A DNA stretch of 64,000 nt from JBJXHN01 sp046233135 (GCA_046233135.1 JBJXHN010000001.1:124001-188000), one strand, 5' to 3'. Positions 15,901-23,711 are shown, counted from the stretch's first letter. Made by a program: numbers and translations. Notes: generated by a model not told the origin, from the letters alone.

Positions 15901-17466
15901 GTGACGCTGAAGGGACCGAGAAGCGGGCCGCAGGGCGGCTTCCAGTTGCGGGCGCCGCGCATCGATGCCACGGCGGTGCCGGGCGTGCCCCTGAGCCTGG
16001 ACGTGGACGGCCAGATCCAGCCCCGGGGCGGACTGGCCGTGGAGGCCCGGGTGGGCGATTTCGGCGGAACCCCCGCCATGGCGTCGGTGGTGCTGCCCCT
16101 GCGCTTCGGGGCGGACGGCGTGCCGGCGCTGACGGAGGGCGGGGCGCTGTCGGGCCGGGTGACCTGGTCCGGACCGATCGAGGGGGTGTGGCAGTTCGTG
16201 CCCATGGTCGGCCACCGCCTGACCGGTCCGGCCGACGTGGCGGTGACCATCGGCGGCACGGTGGCCAATCCCAATGTCACCGGCCGGGTGGCCATGGACG
16301 GCGTGCGCTATGAAAATCTGGAACATGGCACAGTGCTGGAGGATTTGCGCCTGCAGGCCGATGTCGGCGCCGATCAACAGTTGAGACTCCGGCTCACCGG
16401 CACCGACGGGTCGGACGGCTCGCTGAAGGTGGCCGGGACGGTCAACCTTGCGGATCTGACGACACCCGTGGGCGACGTGCAGGTCAATATCACCAACGCC
16501 ACCCTGGTGCGGCGGGACGATGTGACCGCCAGCCTGGATGCGGACATGAGCCTTGAGATGGGCGGCGACGGCATGGCGGTGCGTGGGACGGTGACCACCC
16601 GCAAGGTCGATGTGCTGCTGGTCGATACCATGCGCGCCAGCGTGCCGGAACTGGAGGTGGTCGAAGTGGGGCAACCCGGCCAGGAACAGTCGGTTGAAAG
16701 GGCGCTGGAGGTGCGGGCGAAGGCGCGGGCCGACGCTGCGCCGGCCTTGCCCATCGACCTGGACCTCACCGTCAACCTGCCCGGTCCGGTGACCGTGCGC
16801 GGGCAGGGCGTGGACATGGAGTGGTCGGGATCCCTGAAGGTCTCCGGCACGGCGGATCAGCCGAGCGTGGTCGGCTCTCTGACCGCCAAGCGCAGCAGCG
16901 TGGAGGCCATGGGCAAGACCTTCCTGCTGCGCACCGGCGTCGTGCGCTTCGACGGCGGGCGGCGCATCGATCCCATCCTGGACATCGTTCTGGCTCACGA
17001 TACCGGCGATATCATCGCCCTGGTCAACGTTGAGGGGCCGGTTTCGGCCATGGACATCAGCTTTTCTTCGGAACCGATGCTGCCGGAAGACGAGGTGATT
17101 TCCCAGGTGATGTTCGGCAAGACGTCTGGCCAGCTGACCCCGTTCGAGGCCGTGCAACTTGCCGAGGTGGCCGCCAACCTGGCCGGCCTGGGCAGCAGCG
17201 GCCCCGGCTTCACCGACCGGCTGCGGTCCGCCGTCGGGCTGGACGTGCTGCGCCTGGGCGGCGATTCCGAAGCCGGGACGGGCAGCACGGTGGAGGCCGG
17301 CGCCTATATCGCCGACGGCGTCTATGTGGGGGTCGAGCAGGGGCTGGATCCCGGCAGCAGCGCCGTGGAAGTGCAGGTGGAACTGACCGACGACTTCTCC
17401 GTCGAAACCAAGGCCGGGGCCTCGGGAGACGGCGAGGTGGGGGTCTACTACAAGTTCGATTACTGA
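12913..17466 (+). CDS. tamB: TamB, translocation and assembly module inner-membrane protein
   Basis: 1,517 residues, the expected size. A single N-terminal membrane anchor (about residues 31-55, VLVWTGGVLLALVLLVVGAVVLI) is followed by very long beta-rich repeats of the AsmA/TamB type, predicted to form an elongated hydrophobic groove across the periplasm. The C-terminal DUF490 region is clear: GSLKVSGTADQPSVVGSL, RSSVEAMGKTFLLRTGVVRFDGGRRIDPILDI, then MLPEDEVISQVMFGKTSGQLTPFEAVQLA and GVYVGVEQGLDPGSSAVEVQVELTDDFSVET. It begins one base after the tamA stop, so the two are translated together. The coding region is almost all Gly, Ala, Val, Leu and Asp, which gives it an extreme GC bias. Confidence 0.95.
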   Translation: MTDTDQSPPPSAPDTGPVRRSGGRRPRRLLRRVLVWTGGVLLALVLLVVGAVVLIGRTDAGLAWLKDTLVDAVNDPAGLGLAVDALDGPLPERLSLHGVQLSDPDGVWLTAETLVVAWDPLALLGGKVVVEVVEGQRIDVVRAPTLPPSAEEEEAPSEGGAFDPRLLGLLELDRLEIRGLHLGAALAGVDAGLDITGTLSPTADNATRAALTIVRTDGVASTIALEATAGGAPLALDLDLTVEEPAGGLVASLAGLPGTPPVAVSLTGSGPLESWAGILRAEAQGLATIDGGLTLALPVEGGPIGLTTDLTFTAGPDAPAEVAAVTGGPVSVVTDVIYGEDGGITLNRVDVGAGAWGLAASGGMGADGALDLTARADLLSAAPIAAFVPDLLLSQAHLGATVQGTVSAPEGAVSLTLDGLDMPGTVTLDHLDLEAAVTPDDDAGDGAMRLVAKVRPRGLSLAAAGPEADAILGGAPQLDAVVRTDTDFRTVRLDSLTLAGQAIRLEATASVGLEAMTLDGTRVTVTLTDLETVGEALGRPMTGAVDLLVAADGAHLNPPSGSADLSLAARDLSIDAGGPADSLLGPSPRLEGRVTQGDDGGLLLETLTLTAAGATLDGSGRLSADGDVDASLHAALADLGLLAPDMSGAPQLSVRLSGPVADPTVSASVRADRLVAGGITADDLAVTAMVGTLTSGPAGLVDLSGQVGGVPLTGHVPFAMDAGYAGIDVWDAGLTLAEATVALETRVDLPADGSPVMDGTVTLSMPDLGVLAAVGGPPMTGALSGTVGFDPPEGAQAQTIRVDLTAPRLAMAGQGSPSLGRVTVKGSVADPFAAPRMDLTVASGQGSAAPVLWSRLTVAAKGGLEALGITTRLNGALALGSDPGGDPVTKPLDVAVDAKVALAGAGAGPTVTLTTLTVDLADKDIRLGRPATLSLAGGGAKVDRLLLGIEDGSLELTGGLVPGGGYDLALAIRQLPLTLIEPFAPDAGLTGAIALDVTLKGPRSGPQGGFQLRAPRIDATAVPGVPLSLDVDGQIQPRGGLAVEARVGDFGGTPAMASVVLPLRFGADGVPALTEGGALSGRVTWSGPIEGVWQFVPMVGHRLTGPADVAVTIGGTVANPNVTGRVAMDGVRYENLEHGTVLEDLRLQADVGADQQLRLRLTGTDGSDGSLKVAGTVNLADLTTPVGDVQVNITNATLVRRDDVTASLDADMSLEMGGDGMAVRGTVTTRKVDVLLVDTMRASVPELEVVEVGQPGQEQSVERALEVRAKARADAAPALPIDLDLTVNLPGPVTVRGQGVDMEWSGSLKVSGTADQPSVVGSLTAKRSSVEAMGKTFLLRTGVVRFDGGRRIDPILDIVLAHDTGDIIALVNVEGPVSAMDISFSSEPMLPEDEVISQVMFGKTSGQLTPFEAVQLAEVAANLAGLGSSGPGFTDRLRSAVGLDVLRLGGDSEAGTGSTVEAGAYIADGVYVGVEQGLDPGSSAVEVQVELTDDFSVETKAGASGDGEVGVYYKFDY

Positions 17467-17490
17467 GGCGGGCGGAGACGGCAGAGACCC

Positions 17491-18285
17491 ATGACCTTCA
17501 TTAAGCGGCTGTGCGGCAAACGGAAAACCCTGGCGGTGCTGCGCCTGTCCGGAACCATCGGATCGCGGGGGCGCGACCTGTCGCTGTCGGGCGTGCGGCC
17601 GCTGATCGACAAGGTCTTCGAGGCCGGGGATCAGGTGGCCCTGGTCATCGACTCCCCCGGTGGCTCGCCCACCCAGTCGGAGCTGATCTGCGATCATATC
17701 CGCCGGCGCGCGGACAAGCACAACAAGCGGGTGGTCACCTTTGTCGAAGATGTGGCCGCGTCCGGCGGATACTGGCTGGCCCTGGCGGGGGACGAGATCC
17801 GTGTGGCCCCGGCCTCGCTGATCGGGTCCATCGGCGTGGTCAGCGCCGGCTTCGGCTTTGTCGAGACGCTGGAGAAACTGGGGGTGGAACGCCGCGTGGT
17901 GGCCGCCGGCGAGAACAAGGTGCGGCTGGACGCGTTTTCTCCGCGCAAGGACGAGGACGTGGCCTGGCTGGAATCCCTGCAATCCCGCCTGCACGCCCAT
18001 TTCATCGCCACCGTGCGCAAGCGCCGCGCCGCCCAGGGCCACGCCTTGCCCGACAACGACGACAGCCTGTTCAACGGCGACGTCTGGCTGGGCATGGAAG
18101 CGGTGGAGATCGGGCTTGTCGACCGGGTGGACACTCTGAGCGCCTATGCGGAGCGGGAGAAGATGCAACTGCGGGAGGTGGGACAGAAACGCTTCCCCGG
18201 CCTGCGCGGCCTGATCGGCATGGGTGTGGAGGCGGTTTCCGCGTCGGTGGAGGACCAGGCGATGCGGCGGCGGCTGGGGCTGTAG
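17491..18285 (+). CDS. S49-family (SppA-like) peptidase without signal peptide
   Basis: 264 residues. Blocks VALVIDSPGGSPTQSELI, VVTFVEDVAASGGYWLALAGDEI and PASLIGSIGVVSAGFGF define the S49 fold. The nucleophile is S91 in AASGGYW and the probable general base is K143; the 52-residue spacing equals that of the Ser-Lys pair in Bacillus SppA. There is no hydrophobic N-terminus, so it should be cytoplasmic or peripherally attached, unlike classical signal-peptide peptidase A. It follows tamB by 24 bases, suggesting co-transcription and a possible link to membrane-protein quality control. Confidence 0.85.
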   Translation: MTFIKRLCGKRKTLAVLRLSGTIGSRGRDLSLSGVRPLIDKVFEAGDQVALVIDSPGGSPTQSELICDHIRRRADKHNKRVVTFVEDVAASGGYWLALAGDEIRVAPASLIGSIGVVSAGFGFVETLEKLGVERRVVAAGENKVRLDAFSPRKDEDVAWLESLQSRLHAHFIATVRKRRAAQGHALPDNDDSLFNGDVWLGMEAVEIGLVDRVDTLSAYAEREKMQLREVGQKRFPGLRGLIGMGVEAVSASVEDQAMRRRLGL

Positions 18286-18373
18286 GCCGGGGCTTCAGGG
18301 GGAGCGGGCAGGGCTTGTATCCCTTCGTTCCCATGCCATCTTTGCGGGACCCGAAGTGAAGGAGATCCCCCCC

Positions 18374-19339
18374 GTGCAGTCCGTCGTGTTCCTCGACCGG
18401 GCGACCATCGCCCCTCATGTCACCTTGCGCGCCCCCGCGTTTCCCCACACCTGGCGGCAGTGGGACGCCACCGCTCCGGAAGAGGTGCCGCGCCGTCTGG
18501 CCGACGGGCCGACCATCGTTATCACCAACAAGGTGCGTCTGACCCGCGACGTGCTGAAGGCAGTGCCTTCGGTGAAGCTGATCGCCGTGGCGGCGACGGG
18601 TACCGATGTGGTGGACCTGGAAGCCTGCCGCGAACTTGGGATCACCGTGTGCAACATCCGGGGCTATGCGACGACGACGGTGCCGGAACATACCTTCGCG
18701 CTGATCTTCGCCCTGCGCCGTTCCTTGCTTGCCTATCGGGATTCGGTGGCGCGGGGGCGGTGGCAGGACAGCGGCCAGTTCTGTTTCTTCGATCACCCCA
18801 TCACCGACCTGGCAGGCAGCCGCCTGGGGGTGATCGGCAGTGGCAGCCTGGGCGGCCGCGTGGCCGAGATCGGTCGGACGCTGGGGATGGATGTGGTGCT
18901 GGCGGGCCGCAAGGGCATGGCCGCCGCCACCGTCCGCCCGCCCCACACGCCGTTTGAAGAGGTGGTGGCCACGGCGGACGTGCTGACCCTGCATTGCCCG
19001 CTGACGCCGGAAACCCGGGGCCTGCTGGGCGAGGCGGAATTCCGCGCCATGGGCCGCAAGCCGCTGGTCATCAACACCGGCCGGGGTGGCCTGATTGACG
19101 ATGCGGCGCTGGCCCGCGCCCTGCGAGAGGGGCAGGTGGCCGGGGCCGGCATCGATGTGGCCTTCCCCGAACCGCCGCCGAAGGACCACCCGCTGATGGG
19201 GGTGTTGGATATGCCCAACGTCATCGTCACCCCCCACGTGGCCTGGGCCAGCACCGAGGCCATGCAGGCGCTTGCCGATCAGCTGATCGGCGGCCTGGAG
19301 GCCTTCGTTGCCGGAACCCCCCGGAACGTGGTGGCCTGA
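18374..19339 (+). CDS. D-2-hydroxyacid dehydrogenase (glycerate/hydroxypyruvate type)
   Basis: 321 residues. GTG 18374 is chosen because AAGGAGA lies eight bases before it. The NAD-binding motif GVIGSGSLGGRV (G-x-G-x-x-G) follows LAG. Catalytic elements are the substrate-binding VAATGTDVVDL and NIRGYATTTVPEH, the Arg in INTGRGGLIDD, the Glu in VAFPEPPP and the His in VTPHVAWAS. These fit the reduction of hydroxypyruvate or glyoxylate, or the reverse oxidation of D-glycerate, but other 2-ketoacids are possible. It starts 88 bases after the peptidase gene and converges on the response regulator gene downstream. Confidence 0.87.
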   Translation: MQSVVFLDRATIAPHVTLRAPAFPHTWRQWDATAPEEVPRRLADGPTIVITNKVRLTRDVLKAVPSVKLIAVAATGTDVVDLEACRELGITVCNIRGYATTTVPEHTFALIFALRRSLLAYRDSVARGRWQDSGQFCFFDHPITDLAGSRLGVIGSGSLGGRVAEIGRTLGMDVVLAGRKGMAAATVRPPHTPFEEVVATADVLTLHCPLTPETRGLLGEAEFRAMGRKPLVINTGRGGLIDDAALARALREGQVAGAGIDVAFPEPPPKDHPLMGVLDMPNVIVTPHVAWASTEAMQALADQLIGGLEAFVAGTPRNVVA

Positions 19340-19381
19340 CGGGGACTGGAGGGGAACGGATCAAGTCCGAACCCGACACAA

Positions 19382-19438
19382 GCGGCCGACCGGCCGCCGG
19401 GCGAAGCCCGCCCCATCGGAGGCGGTCGCGAAGCGACC
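19382..19438. repeat. cluster of three short hairpins between convergent genes
   Basis: Three adjacent perfect stem-loops: GCGGCC-GACC-GGCCGC (19382-19397), CGGGC-GAA-GCCCG (19398-19410) and GGTCGC-GAA-GCGACC (19424-19438). The last two share a GAA loop. They lie between the 2-hydroxyacid dehydrogenase (+) and response regulator (-) genes. There is no T-run on either side. They may act as a bidirectional transcript end or be a REP-like element. Confidence 0.5.
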
Positions 19439-19489
19439 TGCCGTGAGATATGAAATGGTGGACGGCGCCGGAGGCGGAGAGGGACGGGG

Positions 19490-19888
19490 TTACAGCGCCC
19501 GGGCGGGGACGCTGGTGACCAGGGCAACGATCGCCGCGTGCAGATGGGCGGAGGCATAGGGCTTGCCGATCCGGGGCGCCCGGGCGACGCATTCGGGCAC
19601 TTGGCCGCCGACATTTTCGGCGTCCAGTTCATCATAGGCGGTGACCATCAGGAAAGGGACACCGCGCATCGCCAGGGTTTCGGCGATGGGAAAGCTGTTG
19701 CCTTCGCGCAGCAGCACATCGAGCAACGCCAGCATGACCGGCGCCTGCTCCAGGATATCCAGGGCTTCCCGGGCGGTTTCCGCCAGGTGCACGGTGGGAA
19801 ATCCCATGTCGTTCAGGGTCGCCTGGACGTCCATGCCGATTACCGCGTCGTCTTCAACGACGAGGACAGGGCCAAAATCTGGGGTCAT
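19490..19888 (-). CDS. single-domain response regulator (CheY-like receiver)
   Basis: 132 residues. The open frame extends far upstream, but the ATG at 19888 has GAAGG before it and gives a compact receiver: VLVVEDDAVIGMD with the acidic pair, MLALLDVLLREGN with the phospho-acceptor Asp, MVTAYDE with the conserved Thr region, and IGKPY with the invariant Lys. There is no output domain. No histidine kinase is present nearby. The gene is divergent from the Crp/Fnr gene, 200 bases away. A role in a branched phosphorelay or in motility signalling is possible but not shown. Confidence 0.85.
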   Translation of the reverse strand: MTPDFGPVLVVEDDAVIGMDVQATLNDMGFPTVHLAETAREALDILEQAPVMLALLDVLLREGNSFPIAETLAMRGVPFLMVTAYDELDAENVGGQVPECVARAPRIGKPYASAHLHAAIVALVTSVPARAL

Positions 19889-20088
19889 AAGGGACCTTCT
19901 TTCAGGGCTAAGTGGGGCTCTCAAAGCCAAGTAGGGCAAATGGCGTGAATCTCGTCCGAAGCCACTGCCACGAAATGCGATAAGAGCCCGAAAATCCGCG
20001 CCTGTCATTAAACTAGGACATAAGGGAGCGAATAGACCGCGCGGAGCGTTATGCGGGTGGCGGATCATGACACCGTGGAGGGAACAAC

Positions 20089-20886
20089 ATGGCACCCGCG
20101 CCCAAGGATCTGGCGGAAAGTACACGTTCGGCACTGGGGCAACCGACGGCCCGGTCGAAGGGGCACCCTTGTGATGCCTGCTGGCTGCGGGATCTTGAGG
20201 CGACTCGCGCCTTCAGCGCCGAGGAAATGGCCTTCGTAAAGGATTTCCGCAACGGTGGCCTGTCCGTCGAGGCCGGCGCCACCCTGCTGGAAGAGGGGCA
20301 AAGCTCCCCTTTCCTTTATACCGTGCGTAGCGGCTGGGCGATCCGCTTCAAGCTGCTGCCCGATGGCCGGCGGCAGATCGTCAACGTGGCCCTGCCCGGC
20401 GATCTGCTGGGGCTGCAGGTCTCGTTGTTCGACGTGATGGAACATTCCGTTCAGGCGTTGACGGATATGACCCTGTGCTGCTTTCCCCGGGAAAAGGTGA
20501 TGGAGCTGTACCGGGAACAGCCGAACCTGGGCTTCGACCTGACCTGGCTGTGTGCGCGCGAGGAACGGTTCCTGGATTCCCATCTGCTGTCCCTGGGCCG
20601 GAGGACGGCAGTGGAGCGCATGGCCTATCTGATCCTGTTCCTGCACGATCGGCTACAGCCCCTGGGGCTGGTTCAAGGCAATGATTTCCATTGTCCCCTC
20701 ACCCAAAGCCATCTGGCCGACTCCCTGGGGCTGTCGCTGGTTCATACCAACAAGACATTGCGCCGCCTGTCGCAAGAGGGCCTGATTACATGGACATCCG
20801 ACAGGATTTATATCAATGATATGCAACGCCTGCGAGATGCGGCGAAGCAAGAGGAAAGCGCTGTTGCGTTGCGGCCTTTTCTATAA
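20089..20886 (+). CDS. Crp/Fnr family transcriptional regulator with partial cysteine set
   Basis: 265 residues. N-terminal HPCDACWLRDL carries C28-x2-C31. The cyclic-nucleotide-binding-like barrel spans about residues 50-165 (GATLLEEGQSSPFLYTVRSG, PDGRRQIVNVALPGDLLGL). C130-C131 sit where FNR has its internal cluster cysteine. The C-terminal winged helix-turn-helix reads LTQSHLADSLGLSLVHTNKTLRRL. E. coli FNR uses four cysteines; only three plausible positions are seen here because the third N-terminal one is missing, so an oxygen-sensing iron-sulfur cluster is uncertain. GGAGGG precedes the ATG. A TGTGA-N6-TCACA site about 120 bases downstream of the gene may be its target. Confidence 0.82.
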   Translation: MAPAPKDLAESTRSALGQPTARSKGHPCDACWLRDLEATRAFSAEEMAFVKDFRNGGLSVEAGATLLEEGQSSPFLYTVRSGWAIRFKLLPDGRRQIVNVALPGDLLGLQVSLFDVMEHSVQALTDMTLCCFPREKVMELYREQPNLGFDLTWLCAREERFLDSHLLSLGRRTAVERMAYLILFLHDRLQPLGLVQGNDFHCPLTQSHLADSLGLSLVHTNKTLRRLSQEGLITWTSDRIYINDMQRLRDAAKQEESAVALRPFL

Positions 20887-21006
20887 CTTCTTTCATTCGA
20901 AATCATGAGACAACCAGGTCTATACACCTGCCGGTGGCTGTCCCGTTTTGCATTGTGTATTCGCATTTTGCGAATCCCGCGAAGTCATTGACCCCATTTG
21001 CGGTAA

Positions 21007-21022
21007 TGTGATGTCCGTCACA
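21007..21022. promoter_or_regulatory. Crp/Fnr-type palindromic binding site
   Basis: TGTGA-TGTCCG-TCACA is a perfect copy of the E. coli CRP core TGTGA-N6-TCACA; with flanks it reads AATGTGA...TCACATC. It lies 121 bases after the Crp/Fnr regulator gene and 174 bases before the sigma-54-type promoter. Binding by the neighbouring regulator or by another Crp homologue is inferred. Confidence 0.5.
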
Positions 21023-21180
21023 TCTATCCGTCCGTATATCTCCGATATCAACTGACGTCATGGGGTTATACGGCCGGATGATTGCGAAACCGTAGTGATC
21101 TCGGGAAAATCCTCTCGTCATAACAGAAATGGTCGATGAATCCGGATGTCATCCGGAATGCAATCAATTCTCAAGTGAAT

Positions 21181-21195
21181 TGGCACGGCCTATGC
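21181..21195 (+). promoter_or_regulatory. sigma-54 (RpoN) -24/-12 promoter
   Basis: TGGCACG-GCCT-ATGC matches the consensus TGGCACG-N4-TTGC except for one T-to-A change. The GG and GC dinucleotides have the required spacing. Predicted transcription starts near 21206, about 100 bases before the ATG at 21308. It drives the periplasmic protein and chemoreceptor genes. Confidence 0.7.
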
Positions 21196-21307
21196 ACAGC
21201 TTATGGGGTGGTGCCCTGCGGTTTTAACCGTAGGGAGCAAAAGAAAGGTGTGTGCAGGGTCAATTCGCTGCTTTTGGTAGCCAATTGCTGAGACGGGGTA
21301 AGATCAC

Positions 21308-21976
21308 ATGACCAAGCAGAACCTCCATCGCGAAACGACCGCTTTCGTGTTTCTTTCGAAAAGGTTCCTTTCTTTCGTCTCGGCGATCGGGGTAGGGGCT
21401 TTCCTGTTTACTGGCCCGGTGCTGGCGGAACCGCCGCCGGCTCCGCCGACCTCTCTGATCCGCCCGGCGTTGATCGAGGAGATCCGCCAGTGGGCATCTA
21501 CCCCGGTGGTGCAGATCACCCTGGCGGCCATGAACGCCGAACAGCAGGGCCTGGACCTTGGCGGCATCGATGCCCTGGACAAGCAGTGGCGGGCAGAAAC
21601 CAAAAGCGACGATCAGCCGATGATCGGCGGCGTGCTGTCCAATCCGCTGTCCATGTACCTGCTGCGCATTCAGGCCGGCTCGGTCGGCAAATACACCGAA
21701 CTGTTCATCTTCAGTGCCAAGGGCCTGAATGCGGGCCAAAGCAGTGTCACGTCCGACTACTGGCAGGGGGATGAGGCGAAGTTTCAGAAAACATATGACG
21801 TCGCCTCCGACGCGGTCTTTGTCGACGCCCCCGAATATCACGAAGGGACGGGGACGTGGCGGGCGCAGGTCAGCATGACGCTGGTCGACGGAACCGGCGC
21901 CAAGGTGGGTGCCGTCACCGCCGAGATCAATCTGACGGAACTGGCGCGCCGCGCGGCGCAGAACGTGGCCGGGTGA
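21308..21976 (+). CDS. exported protein, possible stand-alone sensory (Cache-like) domain
   Basis: 222 residues. A signal peptide or membrane anchor (LSFVSAIGVGAFLFTGPVLA) ends near residue 40. The mature part begins with a helix and SLIRPALIEEIRQWASTPVVQITLAAMN, then has alternating strands with TELFIFSAKGLNAGQSSVTSDYWQGDEAKFQKTYD and WRAQVSMTLVDGTGAKVGAVTAEINLTEL. The ordering of a long helix, then FIFSAKGLNAGQSSVTSDYWQ, then DxGxxVGAVTAEI resembles one PAS/Cache sensor module, as found in chemoreceptors and kinases. It lies 14 bases before a chemoreceptor gene and behind a sigma-54-type promoter, so it could be a ligand-binding partner of that receptor. The family is not recognised with certainty. 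Confidence 0.6.
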   Translation: MTKQNLHRETTAFVFLSKRFLSFVSAIGVGAFLFTGPVLAEPPPAPPTSLIRPALIEEIRQWASTPVVQITLAAMNAEQQGLDLGGIDALDKQWRAETKSDDQPMIGGVLSNPLSMYLLRIQAGSVGKYTELFIFSAKGLNAGQSSVTSDYWQGDEAKFQKTYDVASDAVFVDAPEYHEGTGTWRAQVSMTLVDGTGAKVGAVTAEINLTELARRAAQNVAG

Positions 21977-21990
21977 GGGGAGCGAAGCTC

Positions 21991-23676
21991 ATGTCGTGGA
22001 TCAATAACGCCAAAATCTCCAGGAAGCTGCTGACCGCTTTCGGTATCGTCGTCCTGGTTACCGCCATCAGCGGCACGCTGATCACCACCACCTTGCATCG
22101 CGCCGAAGACCAGACCGTGGACGCCCTCGGGGTGACCGAAATCAACCGGCTGGTCAGCGAACTGACCACGGCTGCGACCGGCCAGCTGCTGGCCGTGCGG
22201 GGGCTGCTGCTGTCGGGCGACCTGCGCAACATCGACCGGTACAACGCCCAGGTGACGGCATTCGATACCTACTATAACGCGCTGCTTCAACACTTTCCCG
22301 ACGGGGAGGGGCGCGCTCAGCTCGACAGCCTGAAGGCGGAAGTCAACAGTTGGCAGGAGAAGAGCGCCAACCGCCAGATCACCCTGATGCGCAACCCGAT
22401 GACCGTGGATGAAGCCCGGGTGATGGAAGCGGTCGGGGCCGGCACGGCGTTCCTGAACGAGGTCACGGAGCACGCCGGAGCCCTGACAGACCTGGGTCTG
22501 GACACCGTGCATGATGCCGAAACCGCTCTGCTGAACGACTTCCAGGTCGGCATCTGGCTGTCGATCGGCTGCGGTCTGGTGGCGACGCTGCTGTCGGTTC
22601 TGGCCTGGCAGGTGCTCGCCCGCGCCATCGCCACGCCGGTCATGGCCCTGGACACCGCGATGCTGAACCTCAGCCGGGGGGATCTGAACACCGCCATTCC
22701 CAACACCGACCGCACGGACGAAGTGGGTCAGATGGCCAAGACCGTCCAGGTGTTCAAGGAAAGCCTGCAAGAGAACGCCCGTCTGGTGGCCGAGCAGACC
22801 AAGGCCACCGACGAGAAGCTGGCGCGGGCAGAGAAAGTGCGGGCGCTGATCGACTCCTTCAAGGGCGACGCGCAGACCATCCTGGGCAAGCTGTCGGACG
22901 AAGCCAGCCGCATGCGCGGCACGGCCGAGCAGATGAGCAGCGTGGCCGAGGAAACCGAACGCCAGGCCTCTGCGGTGAATGTCGCCGCCGGTCAGGCCGG
23001 GGCGAGCGTGCAGAACGTGGCGGCGGCGACCGAGGAACTGACCGCGTCGGTGCAGGACATCAGCGTCCAGACCCAGCGGGCCAGCACCAGCGCCATGGAA
23101 GCCAGCGAAGCCACCCGCCGCGCCGCGCCGGTGATGGAAACCCTGTCCGCCGGGGCCGCCACCATCGGCGAAGTGGTCAAGCTGATCACCGATATCGCCG
23201 AGCAGACCAACCTGCTGGCCCTGAACGCGACCATCGAGGCCGCCCGGGCCGGGGATGCGGGCAAGGGCTTCGCCGTCGTCGCCAACGAAGTGAAGGCCCT
23301 GGCCAACCAGACCGCCCGGGCGACGGAGGAAATCCGCTCGCAAATCCAGGCGATCCAGGATGCGTCGGACTCCGCGGTGAAGGAAATCGGTCAGGTCGCC
23401 AAGGTGGTCAGCACGGTGGAGGAGGTCTCTGCCGCCATCGCCGCCGCCATGGAAGAACAGGCCGCCGCCACCCAGGACATCGCCCGCAGCGTTGCCCAGG
23501 CGGCCGCCGGTACGGACGAAGTGGTCAACAATATCAACGGTGTGAACGAAGCCGCCGAGGAGTCCGGCCGTCAGGCCACCGAAGTGCTGTCCGTGGCGGC
23601 GATGATGACCGAGGAATCGTCGCGGATGGAAGTCTCCGTGCGGCAGTTCCTGACGGAAATCCAGAAGGCCTCTTAA
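21991..23676 (+). CDS. methyl-accepting chemotaxis protein
   Basis: 561 residues. ATG 21991 is chosen over the long upstream extension because it gives a clean N-terminal membrane span (about residues 10-32). A helical periplasmic domain of about 150 residues carries INRLVSELTTAATGQLLAVRGLLLSGDLRNID, typical of four-helix-bundle or CHASE3-type sensors. A second span at about residues 188-210 is followed by a HAMP domain (ARAIATPVMALDTAMLNLSRGDL). The signalling hairpin tip is complete: IADIAEQTNLLALNATIEAARAG as D-I-A-E-Q-T-N-L-L-A-L-N-A, then GFAVVANEVKALANQT. There is no C-terminal CheR-docking pentapeptide. It is probably co-transcribed with the exported protein upstream. Confidence 0.93.
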   Translation: MSWINNAKISRKLLTAFGIVVLVTAISGTLITTTLHRAEDQTVDALGVTEINRLVSELTTAATGQLLAVRGLLLSGDLRNIDRYNAQVTAFDTYYNALLQHFPDGEGRAQLDSLKAEVNSWQEKSANRQITLMRNPMTVDEARVMEAVGAGTAFLNEVTEHAGALTDLGLDTVHDAETALLNDFQVGIWLSIGCGLVATLLSVLAWQVLARAIATPVMALDTAMLNLSRGDLNTAIPNTDRTDEVGQMAKTVQVFKESLQENARLVAEQTKATDEKLARAEKVRALIDSFKGDAQTILGKLSDEASRMRGTAEQMSSVAEETERQASAVNVAAGQAGASVQNVAAATEELTASVQDISVQTQRASTSAMEASEATRRAAPVMETLSAGAATIGEVVKLITDIAEQTNLLALNATIEAARAGDAGKGFAVVANEVKALANQTARATEEIRSQIQAIQDASDSAVKEIGQVAKVVSTVEEVSAAIAAAMEEQAAATQDIARSVAQAAAGTDEVVNNINGVNEAAEESGRQATEVLSVAAMMTEESSRMEVSVRQFLTEIQKAS

Positions 23677-23711
23677 AGGGGACGGCCGTCCACCGGGACC
23701 GGGACGACGGG

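Larger units (their letters stand above)
20887..21307 (+). promoter_or_regulatory. 421-base regulatory region between the Crp/Fnr gene and the sensor/chemoreceptor genes
   Basis: No convincing gene is seen here. Elements in order: a Crp-type palindrome (21007-21022), the 8-base palindrome TGACGTCA (21053-21060), an inverted repeat TCCGGAT-GTC-ATCCGGA (21141-21157), a sigma-54-type promoter (21181-21195), then two stem-loops in the predicted leader: CCCTGCGG-TTTTAA-CCGTAGGG (21214-21235, one G-U pair) and one closed by CAATT...AATTG at about 21260-21287. A small minus-strand ORF at 20903-21121 is not supported by a ribosome-binding site or by protein character. Confidence 0.5.

Noticed and set aside
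20903..21121. 72-residue minus-strand ORF after the Crp/Fnr gene
   Set aside because: No ribosome-binding site, no recognisable protein character, and it covers the Crp-type site.
21200..21307. c-di-GMP riboswitch in the chemoreceptor leader
   Set aside because: The stems do not carry the conserved GEMM bases; only a generic folded leader can be claimed.
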